Positions 9,024-17,859 of a DNA stretch of 64,000 nt are shown here, piece after piece (position 1 is the first letter of the stretch; each line of letters opens with the position of its first letter). The notes under the pieces are model-generated. The model was not told the DNA's origin. It saw only the letters and a program-made list of their open reading frames with translations, and made no database searches. Both the position numbers and the translations under genes were made by a program. Where the stretch lies: the NCBI GenBank assembly GCA_963782985.1, contig CAWALU010000014.1, forward strand, positions 1-64,000, read 5' to 3'. The DNA is from CAVSWT01 sp963782985. GTDB taxonomy: Bacteria > Bacteroidota > Ignavibacteria > Ignavibacteriales > Ignavibacteriaceae.

Positions 9024-9062
9024 CTATTCTAAGCAGAGAGTCAAACAGAAGTTAAAATTCTG
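9024..9062 (-). pseudogene. Vestigial C-terminus of a DUF6266-like gene
   Basis: On the minus strand this stretch reads QNFNFCLTLCLE and a stop. The intact gene at 3441 ends NFSSTLCLE and a stop. Twenty bases around the stop codon are identical in the two places, and both follow a GGCGC/GCGCC hairpin that closes a repeat copy. No further similarity is visible upstream. This looks like the tail of a deleted second copy. Confidence 0.55.
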
Positions 9063-9188
9063 GTTATACAAATATATAAAGACTGCCAATCGACCTTTGA
9101 AATGCGGCTAGTACACTCCTTAAAATAAATCCCGGAAACTATTATTGAATGATATATGTATAGTAACGATATAAACTATTTCAAGTTA

Positions 9189-11720
9189 TTATTTAAGAAG
9201 GATCATTTTCTTTGTAGTCACAAATCCATTTGTTACTAAATTGTAAAAATAAATTCCGCTGGCAAGATCGGATGCATCAAATTTAACTTCATACGTTCCT
9301 GCCGTTTTATTTTCATCCACTAAAATGCTGACAACATTTCCCAAGATATCGTATACTTTTAAACTTACAAACTGATTACTGATTATTGAATACTGAATAC
9401 TTGTCGTTGGATTAAATGGGTTCGGGTAATTCTGAGATAGTTCGTATATAGTAGGTTTATTAGTAACGTCGTTATTTACACTGTTTTTATTCTCATCTTC
9501 TGAGCCGGTTTTATTTAGATTTATCTTAAATAGATTTATCATGTCATCATTAGGTGTTAATGATGCATCAGCTGTAAATAAAAGTTGATCTAATAAAACT
9601 GTGCCGGTTCCGATTTCCCTGCCGTAAATAGTAATACTATGATTCCCCGCTGAGATATTTCCTAAATTAAGCCTGGAAGACTTATCTCCCTCCCAATGCC
9701 ACTTATCAAACATTCTGCTTGCATCATCTCCCAATATTTCCTTAGGACCATTATCTATTTGAATGTATATGGAATTTCTTGGACTGCCGGAAGATTCAAA
9801 TAACATTCTGCCCCATGCATACCACTGTCCGGATTTTGGGAAGTTGATTGTAATTTTGGCTGTGCTTGAGCTGTTTAGAAAATAAAGAACTTTTGAACCA
9901 ACAGATCCGGATTTGGTTTTTAAGTGAACATCCCCTTTGAGTGATATATTTTCCAAACCAGTAACTATGTTATCATCATTGTTTGAATCTTGCATGTTGT
10001 CTGAGGCTGTAAAATTAGGATCAGATGTAAATAAAACTCTGTCCAGTAAAACAGTACCGCTTCCGATTTCTCTCCCATATATAGTAATGGTGTGATTGCC
10101 TGCAGATAAATTTCCCAAATTAAGTTTTGCTGATCTATTTCCTTCCCAATGCCATGTGTCGTAAACACTTTTATTATCATCTCCAAAGACTAGTTTTTTC
10201 CCATTATCTATTTGAATATATAATGAATTACGGGATTTGCCGGATGATTCAAATAACATTCTTCCCCATGCATACCACTGTCCGGATTTTGGGAAGTTGA
10301 TTGTAATTTTGGCGGTGCTTGAGCTGTTTAGAAAATAAAGAACTTTTGAACCAACAGATCCGGATTTAGCTTTTAAATGAACATCACCTTGTAAATTGCA
10401 GCTTTCGGTATTGATAACTATGTTGCCATTGCTCGTATTGCCGGAACCTCCTCCAGGATTATCTGATGCTTTTAATGAGGCATCTGAGGTTATAAATATT
10501 TGGTCCAGTAAAACAGTCCCTGTCCCGATTTCTCTTCCGAAAATTGTTAAAGTATGAGTTCCGGCGGTTAAGTTTCCTAAATCAAGTTTGGATGATTTCT
10601 TCCCTTCCCAATGCCATTTATCATAAGCGCTCCCGTCATCGTCTCCTAAGACAAGTTTAGGTCCATTATCTATTTGAATGTATAATGAATTGCGGGGTTT
10701 GCCGGAAGATTCAAATAACATACGTCCCCACAAATAATATAAGCCGGCTTTATTTATGTTTATACTTATCTTTGCTGTACTAGAGCTGTTTAGAAAATAA
10801 AGTACCTTTGACCCAATAGAACCGGATTTATTTTTTAAATGAACATCTCCCTTTAAATTACTTTTCTCTGCATTATATATAGTATAATTTGATGAGGCAG
10901 GGGGCGGCGAAACGCTTTGTGCAGTAAAGCTGTAAACTGAAGACCAGGAGCTTGTTACATTAGAATTACTTGCATTTACTCTCCAATAATATTTTGTGTT
11001 AATTGATAATCCGGACAACTGTTTTGTGTTTCCAGTAATTCCGCTGTTGTCATAAAAAGTTGTACTAAAGCTTGATGAAGTCGAAACCTGCAATCTATAT
11101 GAACTGGCTCCGGATACACTGCTCCAATTTAATGTCGGGCTTGTCGAAACTCCGGTTGAACCATTTGATGGCGAAATTAATGAAGGTGAAGTTAATGAAA
11201 GCCCGCTTGTGGTTGTTTGAAATGAAAAGTTATCGAAGTTATAATCTGTTAATTCATTAGTGGAAGAAGTAGAGATTCTGATTATAACTTTATTAATTTT
11301 ATCAAAGTTTAAGTTTAAAGTTTGCCATGAATCTACTTTTGAAAATGTCTTTGTATAAAGTTTGCTCGAACCGTTCCAGCCCTCTATTATTAAGCTTCGC
11401 GTGCTTGATTCGCTTACCTGGTATGCATTAACATTTACGAATTTTACAAGGGAATTATCTTTAGTGGCGATAGTTATCTTATCAGTACTTGGGTTTTGAA
11501 ATACATAATACAAACTGTTCTGATTTACATTGAAGTTATAACCATAATTAGTATAAAAATTTTTGTTGCTTGAAATTATATAATTTCCTATCGTCAGCTT
11601 TGATGTTAATACACGGTCATTACTCCATCCTTGACTGTCAAAGCTAAATATGTCTAGGCTGTATATTAAAGGGGTTAAAAATAAAAATGCAGTTAGAAAT
11701 ATTTGAATTATATTTTTCAA
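9189..11720 (-). CDS. Type IX-secreted protein with triplicated binding-like module
   Basis: This is a surface or extracellular protein of about 843 aa. A signal peptide (MKNIIQIFLTAFLFLTPLIY) is followed by an N-terminal domain of about 150 aa that is shared with the protein at 12395. A fibronectin-III-like domain comes next (SPSNGSTGVSTSPTLNWS...YYWRVNASN). Three copies of a roughly 130-aa beta-rich module follow, each with WGRMLFESSG, DKWHWEG and a GTGTVLLDQ-type end, resembling carbohydrate-binding modules. The C-terminus is a type IX sorting domain (NYPNPFNPTTSIQYS...GIYFYNL...KKMILLK). A TTG start at 11718-11720 is chosen because AGGAG lies seven bases upstream. The upstream ATG at 11733-11735 has no ribosome-binding site and would contain that motif. 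No catalytic domain is visible, so adhesion or polysaccharide binding is likely. Confidence 0.8.
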   Translation of the reverse strand: MKNIIQIFLTAFLFLTPLIYSLDIFSFDSQGWSNDRVLTSKLTIGNYIISSNKNFYTNYGYNFNVNQNSLYYVFQNPSTDKITIATKDNSLVKFVNVNAYQVSESSTRSLIIEGWNGSSKLYTKTFSKVDSWQTLNLNFDKINKVIIRISTSSTNELTDYNFDNFSFQTTTSGLSLTSPSLISPSNGSTGVSTSPTLNWSSVSGASSYRLQVSTSSSFSTTFYDNSGITGNTKQLSGLSINTKYYWRVNASNSNVTSSWSSVYSFTAQSVSPPPASSNYTIYNAEKSNLKGDVHLKNKSGSIGSKVLYFLNSSSTAKISININKAGLYYLWGRMLFESSGKPRNSLYIQIDNGPKLVLGDDDGSAYDKWHWEGKKSSKLDLGNLTAGTHTLTIFGREIGTGTVLLDQIFITSDASLKASDNPGGGSGNTSNGNIVINTESCNLQGDVHLKAKSGSVGSKVLYFLNSSSTAKITINFPKSGQWYAWGRMLFESSGKSRNSLYIQIDNGKKLVFGDDNKSVYDTWHWEGNRSAKLNLGNLSAGNHTITIYGREIGSGTVLLDRVLFTSDPNFTASDNMQDSNNDDNIVTGLENISLKGDVHLKTKSGSVGSKVLYFLNSSSTAKITINFPKSGQWYAWGRMLFESSGSPRNSIYIQIDNGPKEILGDDASRMFDKWHWEGDKSSRLNLGNISAGNHSITIYGREIGTGTVLLDQLLFTADASLTPNDDMINLFKINLNKTGSEDENKNSVNNDVTNKPTIYELSQNYPNPFNPTTSIQYSIISNQFVSLKVYDILGNVVSILVDENKTAGTYEVKFDASDLASGIYFYNLVTNGFVTTKKMILLK

Positions 11721-12394
11721 ATCATTACTCCTCATAATTAATAGTTGTCGCCAATTAATGATTATCGCCGCACGAAGCGGGTTATAAAGTATCTCTATCT
11801 GATTGAGGCTATGATTTTTAGGTTAGGCTGAGCATTGTAAACCCCATATTAAATTTATAAGCTGATATCTTACACTGGGATAAAGTTGACAGATGGATTA
11901 AATTTTTAATACTTTTTAGCTTGAATAAGAAAACGAACATAATATTACATGAAGCCTAAAAGGATGTAGTTCACCCGTCAATATGCTTAATTTAAATTTT
12001 GATATTGTTAGCTTATAAATAAAAAGAAGGGAGCATCTCTACTTACCCTTAAAACATAGTATCAAGAAAAAGAAAACTGAATTCTATCTCTAAAGATGTT
12101 GCAGCCGATACACAATATACATGCCATTGCCAAGGTGTGATATACACTAATTATTAAAACATTTTATGATTTCAATCATAAGTTGAACATGCAATTTATT
12201 CACTCTTGCTGAATAAATTTCGTAGAACGGCAGGCCTTCTTTTAATTTAGTGTGAGTGAAAAATATTTTCTTTTAGAATTGGTGGGGGAGAAGTCTCACT
12301 GAAATTTTGATTAAATAATTTATCCTTTCAAGTTATAATCTTTACATAGTTCATTTGTATTTAGATAAATAAAACAAATTATGTTTTTTCTAAG
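11721..12394. other. Gene-free spacer, 674 bp
   Basis: No coding sequence is supported on either strand. It should contain the promoter of the secreted protein at 9189-11720 and the terminator of the gene ending at 12395. One inverted repeat, ATTTATTC/GAATAAAT (12194-12201 with 12211-12218), is present, but with no clear role. Confidence 0.5.
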
Positions 12395-13498
12395 TTACTT
12401 CAGCATTATCATTTTCTTTGTGGACACAAAATCATTTGAGATTAACTTATATATATAAACCCCGCTTGAGAGTCCTAACTTTCCCGGGTTAAATTCAACT
12501 TTATAACTCCCCGCCGGTTTGTTCTCATCGATTAATGTTGCTGCCTCATTCCCTAATATGTCGTAGACTTTAATAGTCTGTCTGCCGCTTTCGGGTGACT
12601 GCCAGCTTATTATAGTGGTGGGATTAAAAGGATTGGGATAATTCTGATTTAATGTAAAGGCGGTGGGACTAAATTTTGCTTCCGCTTCAATTTCCGGGCT
12701 GTATTTGAAGTCTCCATTCATATCAATCTGTCTTAATCTATATTTATACTTCATTCCGTTTACCGCCGAATAATCTTCAAAATTATAAATATTTGATATA
12801 TTGGCTGTTCCGTTTCCTTTTACAAATCCAATCTTATCCCAATCAGTTGTTTTAGCCCCTTCCCTTTGGGCAGGTTGGGATGCGCTTCTTTCAACCTCAA
12901 ATCCATAGTTATTAAGTTCGGTGGCGGTTTCCCATTTAAGATTAATTGCTTTCCCATCTGAAGCGGCTGTAAATGATGTTAACTCGACTGGAAGAGGAAT
13001 AACTTCAAATGAAAAATCGTCAAAGTTATAATCTGTAATTCCTGTTGTAGCTGATAATCTAATTATAACTTTATTTATGTTTATAAAATCTAGATTTAAT
13101 TTCTGCCACGAGTAAATATTTGAAAAAGACTTGCGGTATAATCTTGTAGTACCGTTCCAGCCTTCTATAATTAAATCTGCTGTACTTGTTTCGCTTACCT
13201 GGTATGCATTAAGGCTTATGAATTTTAGGTATTCGTTATTTTTAGTGGTGATGGTTATTCTATCTAATGTCGCATTTTGAAAAACATAATAAAGACTATT
13301 CTGGTTCACATCAAAATTATAACCGTAGTTAGTATAAAAGTTATTAGCGCTCTCAAAAGCATAATCCCCGGCGGCGATATTATTTGGTAATATTTGATCT
13401 GTGTTCCAGCCTTGTTCATCAAAAGTAACTAAATCTTGCCCAAAACCATTAAAGCAAATTAACGCGGTTAACGCAATAATTATTAATTTATTTTTCAT
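12395..13498 (-). CDS. Type IX-secreted protein sharing the N-terminal domain
   Basis: This secreted protein is about 367 aa. A signal peptide (MKNKLIIIALTALICFNGFG) is followed by the same domain of about 150 aa as in the neighbour (FDEQGWNTDQILPNNI...TDYNFDDFSF). Next comes a linker of the PLPVELTSFTA...NLKWETATELNNYGFEVERS type, which commonly precedes the sorting domain in this group. The C-terminal type IX sorting domain reads NYPNPFNPTTIISWQ...KKMIMLK. The inner ATG is preferred because AAGGA lies six bases upstream; an ATG two codons earlier touches that motif. The two proteins look like paralogues that differ in their middle modules. The function of the shared domain is unknown. Confidence 0.8.
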   Translation of the reverse strand: MKNKLIIIALTALICFNGFGQDLVTFDEQGWNTDQILPNNIAAGDYAFESANNFYTNYGYNFDVNQNSLYYVFQNATLDRITITTKNNEYLKFISLNAYQVSETSTADLIIEGWNGTTRLYRKSFSNIYSWQKLNLDFININKVIIRLSATTGITDYNFDDFSFEVIPLPVELTSFTAASDGKAINLKWETATELNNYGFEVERSASQPAQREGAKTTDWDKIGFVKGNGTANISNIYNFEDYSAVNGMKYKYRLRQIDMNGDFKYSPEIEAEAKFSPTAFTLNQNYPNPFNPTTIISWQSPESGRQTIKVYDILGNEAATLIDENKPAGSYKVEFNPGKLGLSSGVYIYKLISNDFVSTKKMIMLK

Positions 13499-14405
13499 TG
13501 TCATTCCTTCTTGTAATTATAGAATCATAATTCGCAGTTATCTCGGCTTAACTTTTTATTGGTTAAATCTAAGTTTGAAGGAGACCCGTAACAATCAGGT
13601 ATTACCCTACGCGGAAGTGAAAATCCACTTAAAAAGAAATTGAGTTTTTTATATTAGTTTTTTCGGGTTAGAACTTAGCAGTGATTCTTTCGCCCTTATA
13701 TTGAACCAATTAAAAGAAGCAGTATTTTTTAAAACGCTGAAGCGTAACTGTATCTTCTTCGGTTCAATACTGAAACGTTTTTAATAACAAGCGATTTATT
13801 AAAAAAGCTCTCGCACTCAGTCTTGGAAATTCGTTTTCCATCAACAAAACAAAATATTAAATTATTTTCTAATAGATAGGAATTTATTTTTAAGAAGTAT
13901 AAATAATTCCTATCCAAATCATTATTAATGCCGTATATCATTTTCATCTTACAGTCCCGTAAATATTTATGGTGCCCTCCGAAAACCAAAATCTATACCG
14001 CAATAAAAATGGATTTTTTAACAATAGGATACGTGTTTAAATTATTGGTATGCCGCAGATCACACTTTTATCGGTAATTATTTCGGATTGAAGTGAAATA
14101 TTTTCAGGTTATTATTTGAATGGAAAGAGAGTGCTGAGGGTTATATAATTTATTTGGTATGCTTAATTGTCTCCGCTAATTATGAAATATTTTTTAGAAA
14201 ATTATACTTAAAAATATACTTACCGACGGATAAAATTTTATTATTGAATTTTAATCTATTGAAAGAGACTAAAATATTTATTTTGAATATTTATTTTGGA
14301 GAGTAATAAAAAGGCGAGTTAAACTAAAAGGCTTATCTTACATAAAAGTTTGATAAGCCTCAGCTTAAAAGATTATTTAGAATGGAAAATACATCCGCTT
14401 AATTT
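13499..14405. other. Gene-poor spacer, 907 bp
   Basis: No gene is firmly supported. A minus-strand open frame of 86 codons at 13729-13989 starts with TTG, has no convincing ribosome-binding site at that start and no recognisable motif, so I do not call it. An imperfect inverted repeat around TTGAACC/GGTTCAA spans about 13701-13770. A clean 9-bp hairpin lies at 14329-14360. Confidence 0.45.
14329..14360 (-). terminator. Hairpin downstream of the ytxH-like gene
   Basis: AGGCTTATC (14329-14337) pairs perfectly with GATAAGCCT (14352-14360) around a 14-base loop, 45 bases beyond the stop of the minus-strand gene. On the minus strand the stem is followed by a weak T-rich stretch (TTTAGTTT), so a terminator is plausible but not certain. 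Confidence 0.4.
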
Positions 14406-14672
14406 TTAATTAGATACTATTTTCTTTACATCGTCAATTATAGTTGACGCTTTCTTTTTTCCATCTTTTATTAATTCATCCGCTTTGTCTTTGCCTGTTT
14501 CAATATAATCGTTTACGTCGTCAACTAAACCATCCGCAGTTTTGGAAATTTTCTTTCTCATTTTTTTGCCTGTTACGGGAGTGTAAAGCATCGCTAAAAT
14601 ACTGCCTAATACTCCGCCTACGATTAAGCCGGTAAAAAAAGAACTTACGCCGTTTGAATTATCCTTACCCAT
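14406..14672 (-). CDS. YtxH-like small membrane-associated protein
   Basis: This 88-aa protein has the YtxH layout. An N-terminal glycine-rich hydrophobic helix (SSFFTGLIVGGVLGSILAML, about residues 10-29) is followed by a short TPVTGKKMRKKIS segment. A charged amphipathic helix with spaced valine/isoleucine residues runs to the end. YtxH-like proteins are linked to envelope or general stress in other bacteria; the exact role is unknown. AGGAG lies upstream of the ATG. It stands alone on the minus strand, about 100 bp downstream of the rhomboid gene. Confidence 0.8.
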   Translation of the reverse strand: MGKDNSNGVSSFFTGLIVGGVLGSILAMLYTPVTGKKMRKKISKTADGLVDDVNDYIETGKDKADELIKDGKKKASTIIDDVKKIVSN

Positions 14673-14774
14673 TTTTCATGACTCCTTATTATTTTCATTT
14701 TTAATTAATTACAATGCTCAATTTATCAAGTTAAATGTAATTGTCAATTAGATTTATCACGTTTATAAAAACTT

Positions 14775-15509
14775 TTATTTCTTTCCAATGGCAAAAATTT
14801 TTACTAAAATAAATCCCGCAATAAATCCGCCGACATGCGCCGCGTAAGCGACTCCGCCCGTTTCACTGCCGCTAAGTAAACCCATCCCGCTTATTAGTTG
14901 GAAGACAAACCATAAGCCTATTGCTAATAATGCCGGCACATCTGTTATAAAATAAAAAATTATTACGCGGACTCTCTTTTTTGGATAGAGCAAAAGATAG
15001 GCGCCTAAAATTCCGGAGATAGCGCCGGAAGCCCCCAATGTAGGCGCGAGAAGATTTCCGTTTAACGCCGCGGTTGTAAATACATGAGCAAGCGATGCGA
15101 GTATTCCGCAAACCAAATAAAAAATTAAATAACGTAAATGTCCCAGTTTGTTTTCAATATTATCGCCAAAGACTAACAGAAAAATCATGTTCCCGAATAT
15201 GTGCGCAATTCCGCCGTGCATAAACATTGAGGTAATTAATGTTTCGTAAACTGTGCCGGGCGTTGGTCGCAGACCTGACATTTGATATCTATTGCCGGTT
15301 ATCGGGTCTTCAAAAATTTTATCATCGGTTACTAAATCTTTGCCGGATAAAATTTCTTCCGGTACTGTGGAATAAGCGTAAGTAAAATTATCATTGCTAC
15401 CAAGATTTTGCAGGAAAACAAAAACTAAAATATTTACCGCCACAATTAAATAATTTATCAGTGGTTTAATTTTTCTATCTCTATTATCATCGCCAATGGG
15501 GAAGAGCAT
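14775..15509 (-). CDS. Rhomboid-family intramembrane serine protease
   Basis: This 244-aa multi-pass membrane protein is a rhomboid protease. The catalytic serine sits in GASG (Ser161) and the catalytic histidine in HVGGF (His225). The conserved HGGIAHIFGNM (about 98-108) precedes them. Six hydrophobic segments can be traced. The loop between the first and second helix (about 38-90) is long and hydrophilic. Rhomboids cleave transmembrane substrates within the inner membrane; the substrate here is unknown. Both catalytic residues are present, so it should be active. Confidence 0.92.
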   Translation of the reverse strand: MLFPIGDDNRDRKIKPLINYLIVAVNILVFVFLQNLGSNDNFTYAYSTVPEEILSGKDLVTDDKIFEDPITGNRYQMSGLRPTPGTVYETLITSMFMHGGIAHIFGNMIFLLVFGDNIENKLGHLRYLIFYLVCGILASLAHVFTTAALNGNLLAPTLGASGAISGILGAYLLLYPKKRVRVIIFYFITDVPALLAIGLWFVFQLISGMGLLSGSETGGVAYAAHVGGFIAGFILVKIFAIGKK

Positions 15510-16161
15510 TTTCAGCCTTTTGTTTTATTGATTGAAATAGTTTTATTCAATTTGCAGTTATTTAAAAACGGCGCAATAAATATTTTTTAAGCATATATTC
15601 AAAATAAGGATTTCATTACAAATTAAATTTGTCTAGAATTGCGAAGAGGCGCAGCCTCGACTAATATTGTAACAATAAATTTTAGCGGCTGTGTTAAAAC
15701 TCCCATTGTCATTTCAATTCTGCCTGCGGCAAGCAGGCGGAGGGAGAAATCTCGCAATTCAGAAAGATTTCTCAGTCGAATTCGCCTGGGCGAATCCTTC
15801 GAATGACATCTCTTTTAATATTCACACAGGCTCTTTAATCCAGAAAACTTTTCTGTCAGCTTAAAACTTATTTTGGACAGCGGCGGTTTTTTTTCCGGTT
15901 AAATGTGATTCTATTAATATTCGCCTACGCAAAATTTTTAAGTTAACTGCCGCGACCCTCAGATCGTGGAATAATTACATGCCGCTAAAGCCAAGGCAAT
16001 TGATCATCTTAAACCCCAATATAAATATTAGGATAATTAAGCGAGTAGGACCGCGTAAAGCGTGTTAAAAAGTTAAATTCATTAAGTAGTATGATTTTTT
16101 TATATTTAACACGCATAAAACTAAATAGATTTAAAATAAAAAAGCTAAATAATTTTTAATT
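15510..16161. repeat. Gene-free spacer with a compound palindromic element
   Basis: There is no gene in this 652-bp spacer. A compound palindrome spans about 15707-15808. Its ends are TGTCATTT and, inverted, GAATGACA. Inside are GCCTGC/GCAGGC (15722-15738), GAGAAATCT/AGATTTCTC (15744-15752 with 15765-15773) and TTCGCC/GGCGAA. A relative lies at about 30406-30475. Dispersed elements of this GAGAAATCT type are familiar in Bacteroidota-like genomes. The last part of the spacer should contain the kdsA promoter. Confidence 0.6.
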
Positions 16162-16974
16162 ATGGTAGAATTAAATAATATAAAATTCGGCGGTAATAAT
16201 CCGTTTGTTTTAATTGCCGGACCCTGCGTTGTTGAAAATGAAGAAATTATTTTTAATACCGCTGAAAACATTCAATCTATCTGCAAAGAATTAGATATCC
16301 CTTTTGTTTTTAAATCAAGCTATAAAAAAGCTAATAGAACCAGCGGCAATTCCTTTGCGGGCATCGGAGATGAAAAAGCTCTTCAAATTTTATCCTCGGT
16401 TCGTAAAAAGTTAAGCATAAATATTCTTACTGATGTTCATACTTCGGAAGAAATAAATTTAGCCAAAGATCATGTTGATATTTTGCAGATACCTGCGTTC
16501 CTTTGCAGGCAGACTGAACTATTAATTGCCGCGGGAAATTCCGGTAAAGTTGTAAATATAAAAAAGGGACAATTCCTTGCGCCGGAAGATATGAAATACG
16601 CGGCGGAGAAGGTTGCTTCAACCGGGAACAAAAATATATTATTGACCGAACGCGGAACAACTTTCGGTTATCATAATTTAGTGGTTGATATGAGATCATT
16701 ATTAATTATGAAAGAAATTGGTTACCCGGTAGTTATGGATGCGACTCATTCGGTGCAGATTCCAAGTCAAGGTTCATTTAGCGGGGGGCAGCCTAAATTT
16801 ATAAAGCCGTTGGCAAAAGCCGCGGCAGCGGTGGGTATTGACGCTTTGTTTTTAGAAGTTCATCCAAATCCGAAAGAAGCTTTAAGCGATGCCGCAAGTC
16901 AATTGCCCTTATCAGAATTAAAAGAACTTTTAATTACAATTAAATCAATTGATAAAATTACAAAAGGGTATTAA
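16162..16974 (+). CDS. kdsA: 3-deoxy-8-phosphooctulonate synthase
   Basis: KdsA condenses phosphoenolpyruvate with arabinose-5-phosphate to make Kdo-8-phosphate, the first committed step of the inner-core sugar of lipopolysaccharide. The 270-aa length matches the family. Recognisable segments are FVLIAGPCVVENEE near the N-terminus, FKSSYKKANRTS (substrate loop), LTDVHT, DILQIPAFLCRQTELL and the C-terminal LFLEVHPNP. It opens a plus-strand operon that also contains the arabinose-5-phosphate isomerase kdsD, which supplies its substrate, and the Lpt transport genes. It acts in the cytoplasm. Confidence 0.97.
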   Translation: MVELNNIKFGGNNPFVLIAGPCVVENEEIIFNTAENIQSICKELDIPFVFKSSYKKANRTSGNSFAGIGDEKALQILSSVRKKLSINILTDVHTSEEINLAKDHVDILQIPAFLCRQTELLIAAGNSGKVVNIKKGQFLAPEDMKYAAEKVASTGNKNILLTERGTTFGYHNLVVDMRSLLIMKEIGYPVVMDATHSVQIPSQGSFSGGQPKFIKPLAKAAAAVGIDALFLEVHPNPKEALSDAASQLPLSELKELLITIKSIDKITKGY

Positions 16975-17085
16975 TCTTTTTTTGATGCAGTTGTAGGCGC
17001 AGGCTTTAGACTGCGAAAATTAATAAGCGCAACCTAAATGTTGCGGCTGCAGCGCTATAACATACAAGCGCGATGTACAATATTT

Positions 17086-17859
17086 ATGATTCAAAATTCA
17101 TCTAATATATCGCAAAAAGTATTTCCGAGGGAATTAACGCAAAAGGAAAATGATTTTTTGTTTTCGATTTTACCGGAAGAAAAAATAGGATATAAAATTT
17201 ATAGAGAGAAAATTAAATCATATTCCGTAATTGGTTTTGGAAGATTTGGAAATACAAATTTGGTTTTAGGCAGAGTAGGGAATAAGCCCGATTTGGATAT
17301 CCCTTCTTCTCAAATCTATGCCTGCGGAGTAGTAGAATGCAAAGAAGGAAATGTGGATATTTTAATTCACGAAGAAATAGAAAATGAAATTGAATTTGAT
17401 ATTTCGTTTCAATTTGACGATAAAATTCCTAATCATTTAACTGAAATAAAAAGATGGAGTTATTCCGATTGGAACCCCGGCGAACAAGCTCCGAAAGATG
17501 ATTCAGTTGTTAGAGAAATTGTTATTATAGATAATGAGTTTGTACTTGCAATCGCCCCTCGTCATAAAAAAATATGGCTTCATGATTCTAAAAACGGCGT
17601 AAACTTTTTATTGCCTGTTACCAACTTTTACAATTATTTAATGATCACAAAAAACATTCGCGATTCAAAAATAATCCTTAACAATAAACTTTTGTTTGAA
17701 GACTTAAATAATTTTACCGACGCCGAATTAATTTCCGCTTTTATTTCGTACAATAAATATTTTAGGAAATTTAATATTGATTACAACTTGGTTAAAGTTC
17801 ATCATCAACTAAAAAATAAAAATAAAAGATTTACATTTTTCAAAAGGAACAAACATTGA
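17086..17859 (+). CDS. Conserved-looking protein of unknown function in the Kdo/Lpt operon
   Basis: I do not recognise this protein. It is about 257 aa from the ATG at 17086. An upstream in-frame start at 17038 would add a basic stretch with no clear ribosome-binding site, so 17086 is preferred, although neither start has a good one. The product is soluble and mixed alpha/beta, with no signal peptide. Distinct stretches are IGFGRFGNTNLVLGRVGN (about 46-63) and RWSYSDWNPGEQAPKDD (about 127-143). It ends in a basic tail. Its stop overlaps the TTG start of kdsD, so a link with Kdo or lipopolysaccharide metabolism is likely, but the role cannot be stated. Confidence 0.7.
   Translation: MIQNSSNISQKVFPRELTQKENDFLFSILPEEKIGYKIYREKIKSYSVIGFGRFGNTNLVLGRVGNKPDLDIPSSQIYACGVVECKEGNVDILIHEEIENEIEFDISFQFDDKIPNHLTEIKRWSYSDWNPGEQAPKDDSVVREIVIIDNEFVLAIAPRHKKIWLHDSKNGVNFLLPVTNFYNYLMITKNIRDSKIILNNKLLFEDLNNFTDAELISAFISYNKYFRKFNIDYNLVKVHHQLKNKNKRFTFFKRNKH

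Noticed and set aside
13729..13989. Minus-strand 86-codon open frame
   Set aside because: TTG start without a suitable ribosome-binding site, no motif, and located in a gene-poor spacer. It could be a remnant but cannot be supported.
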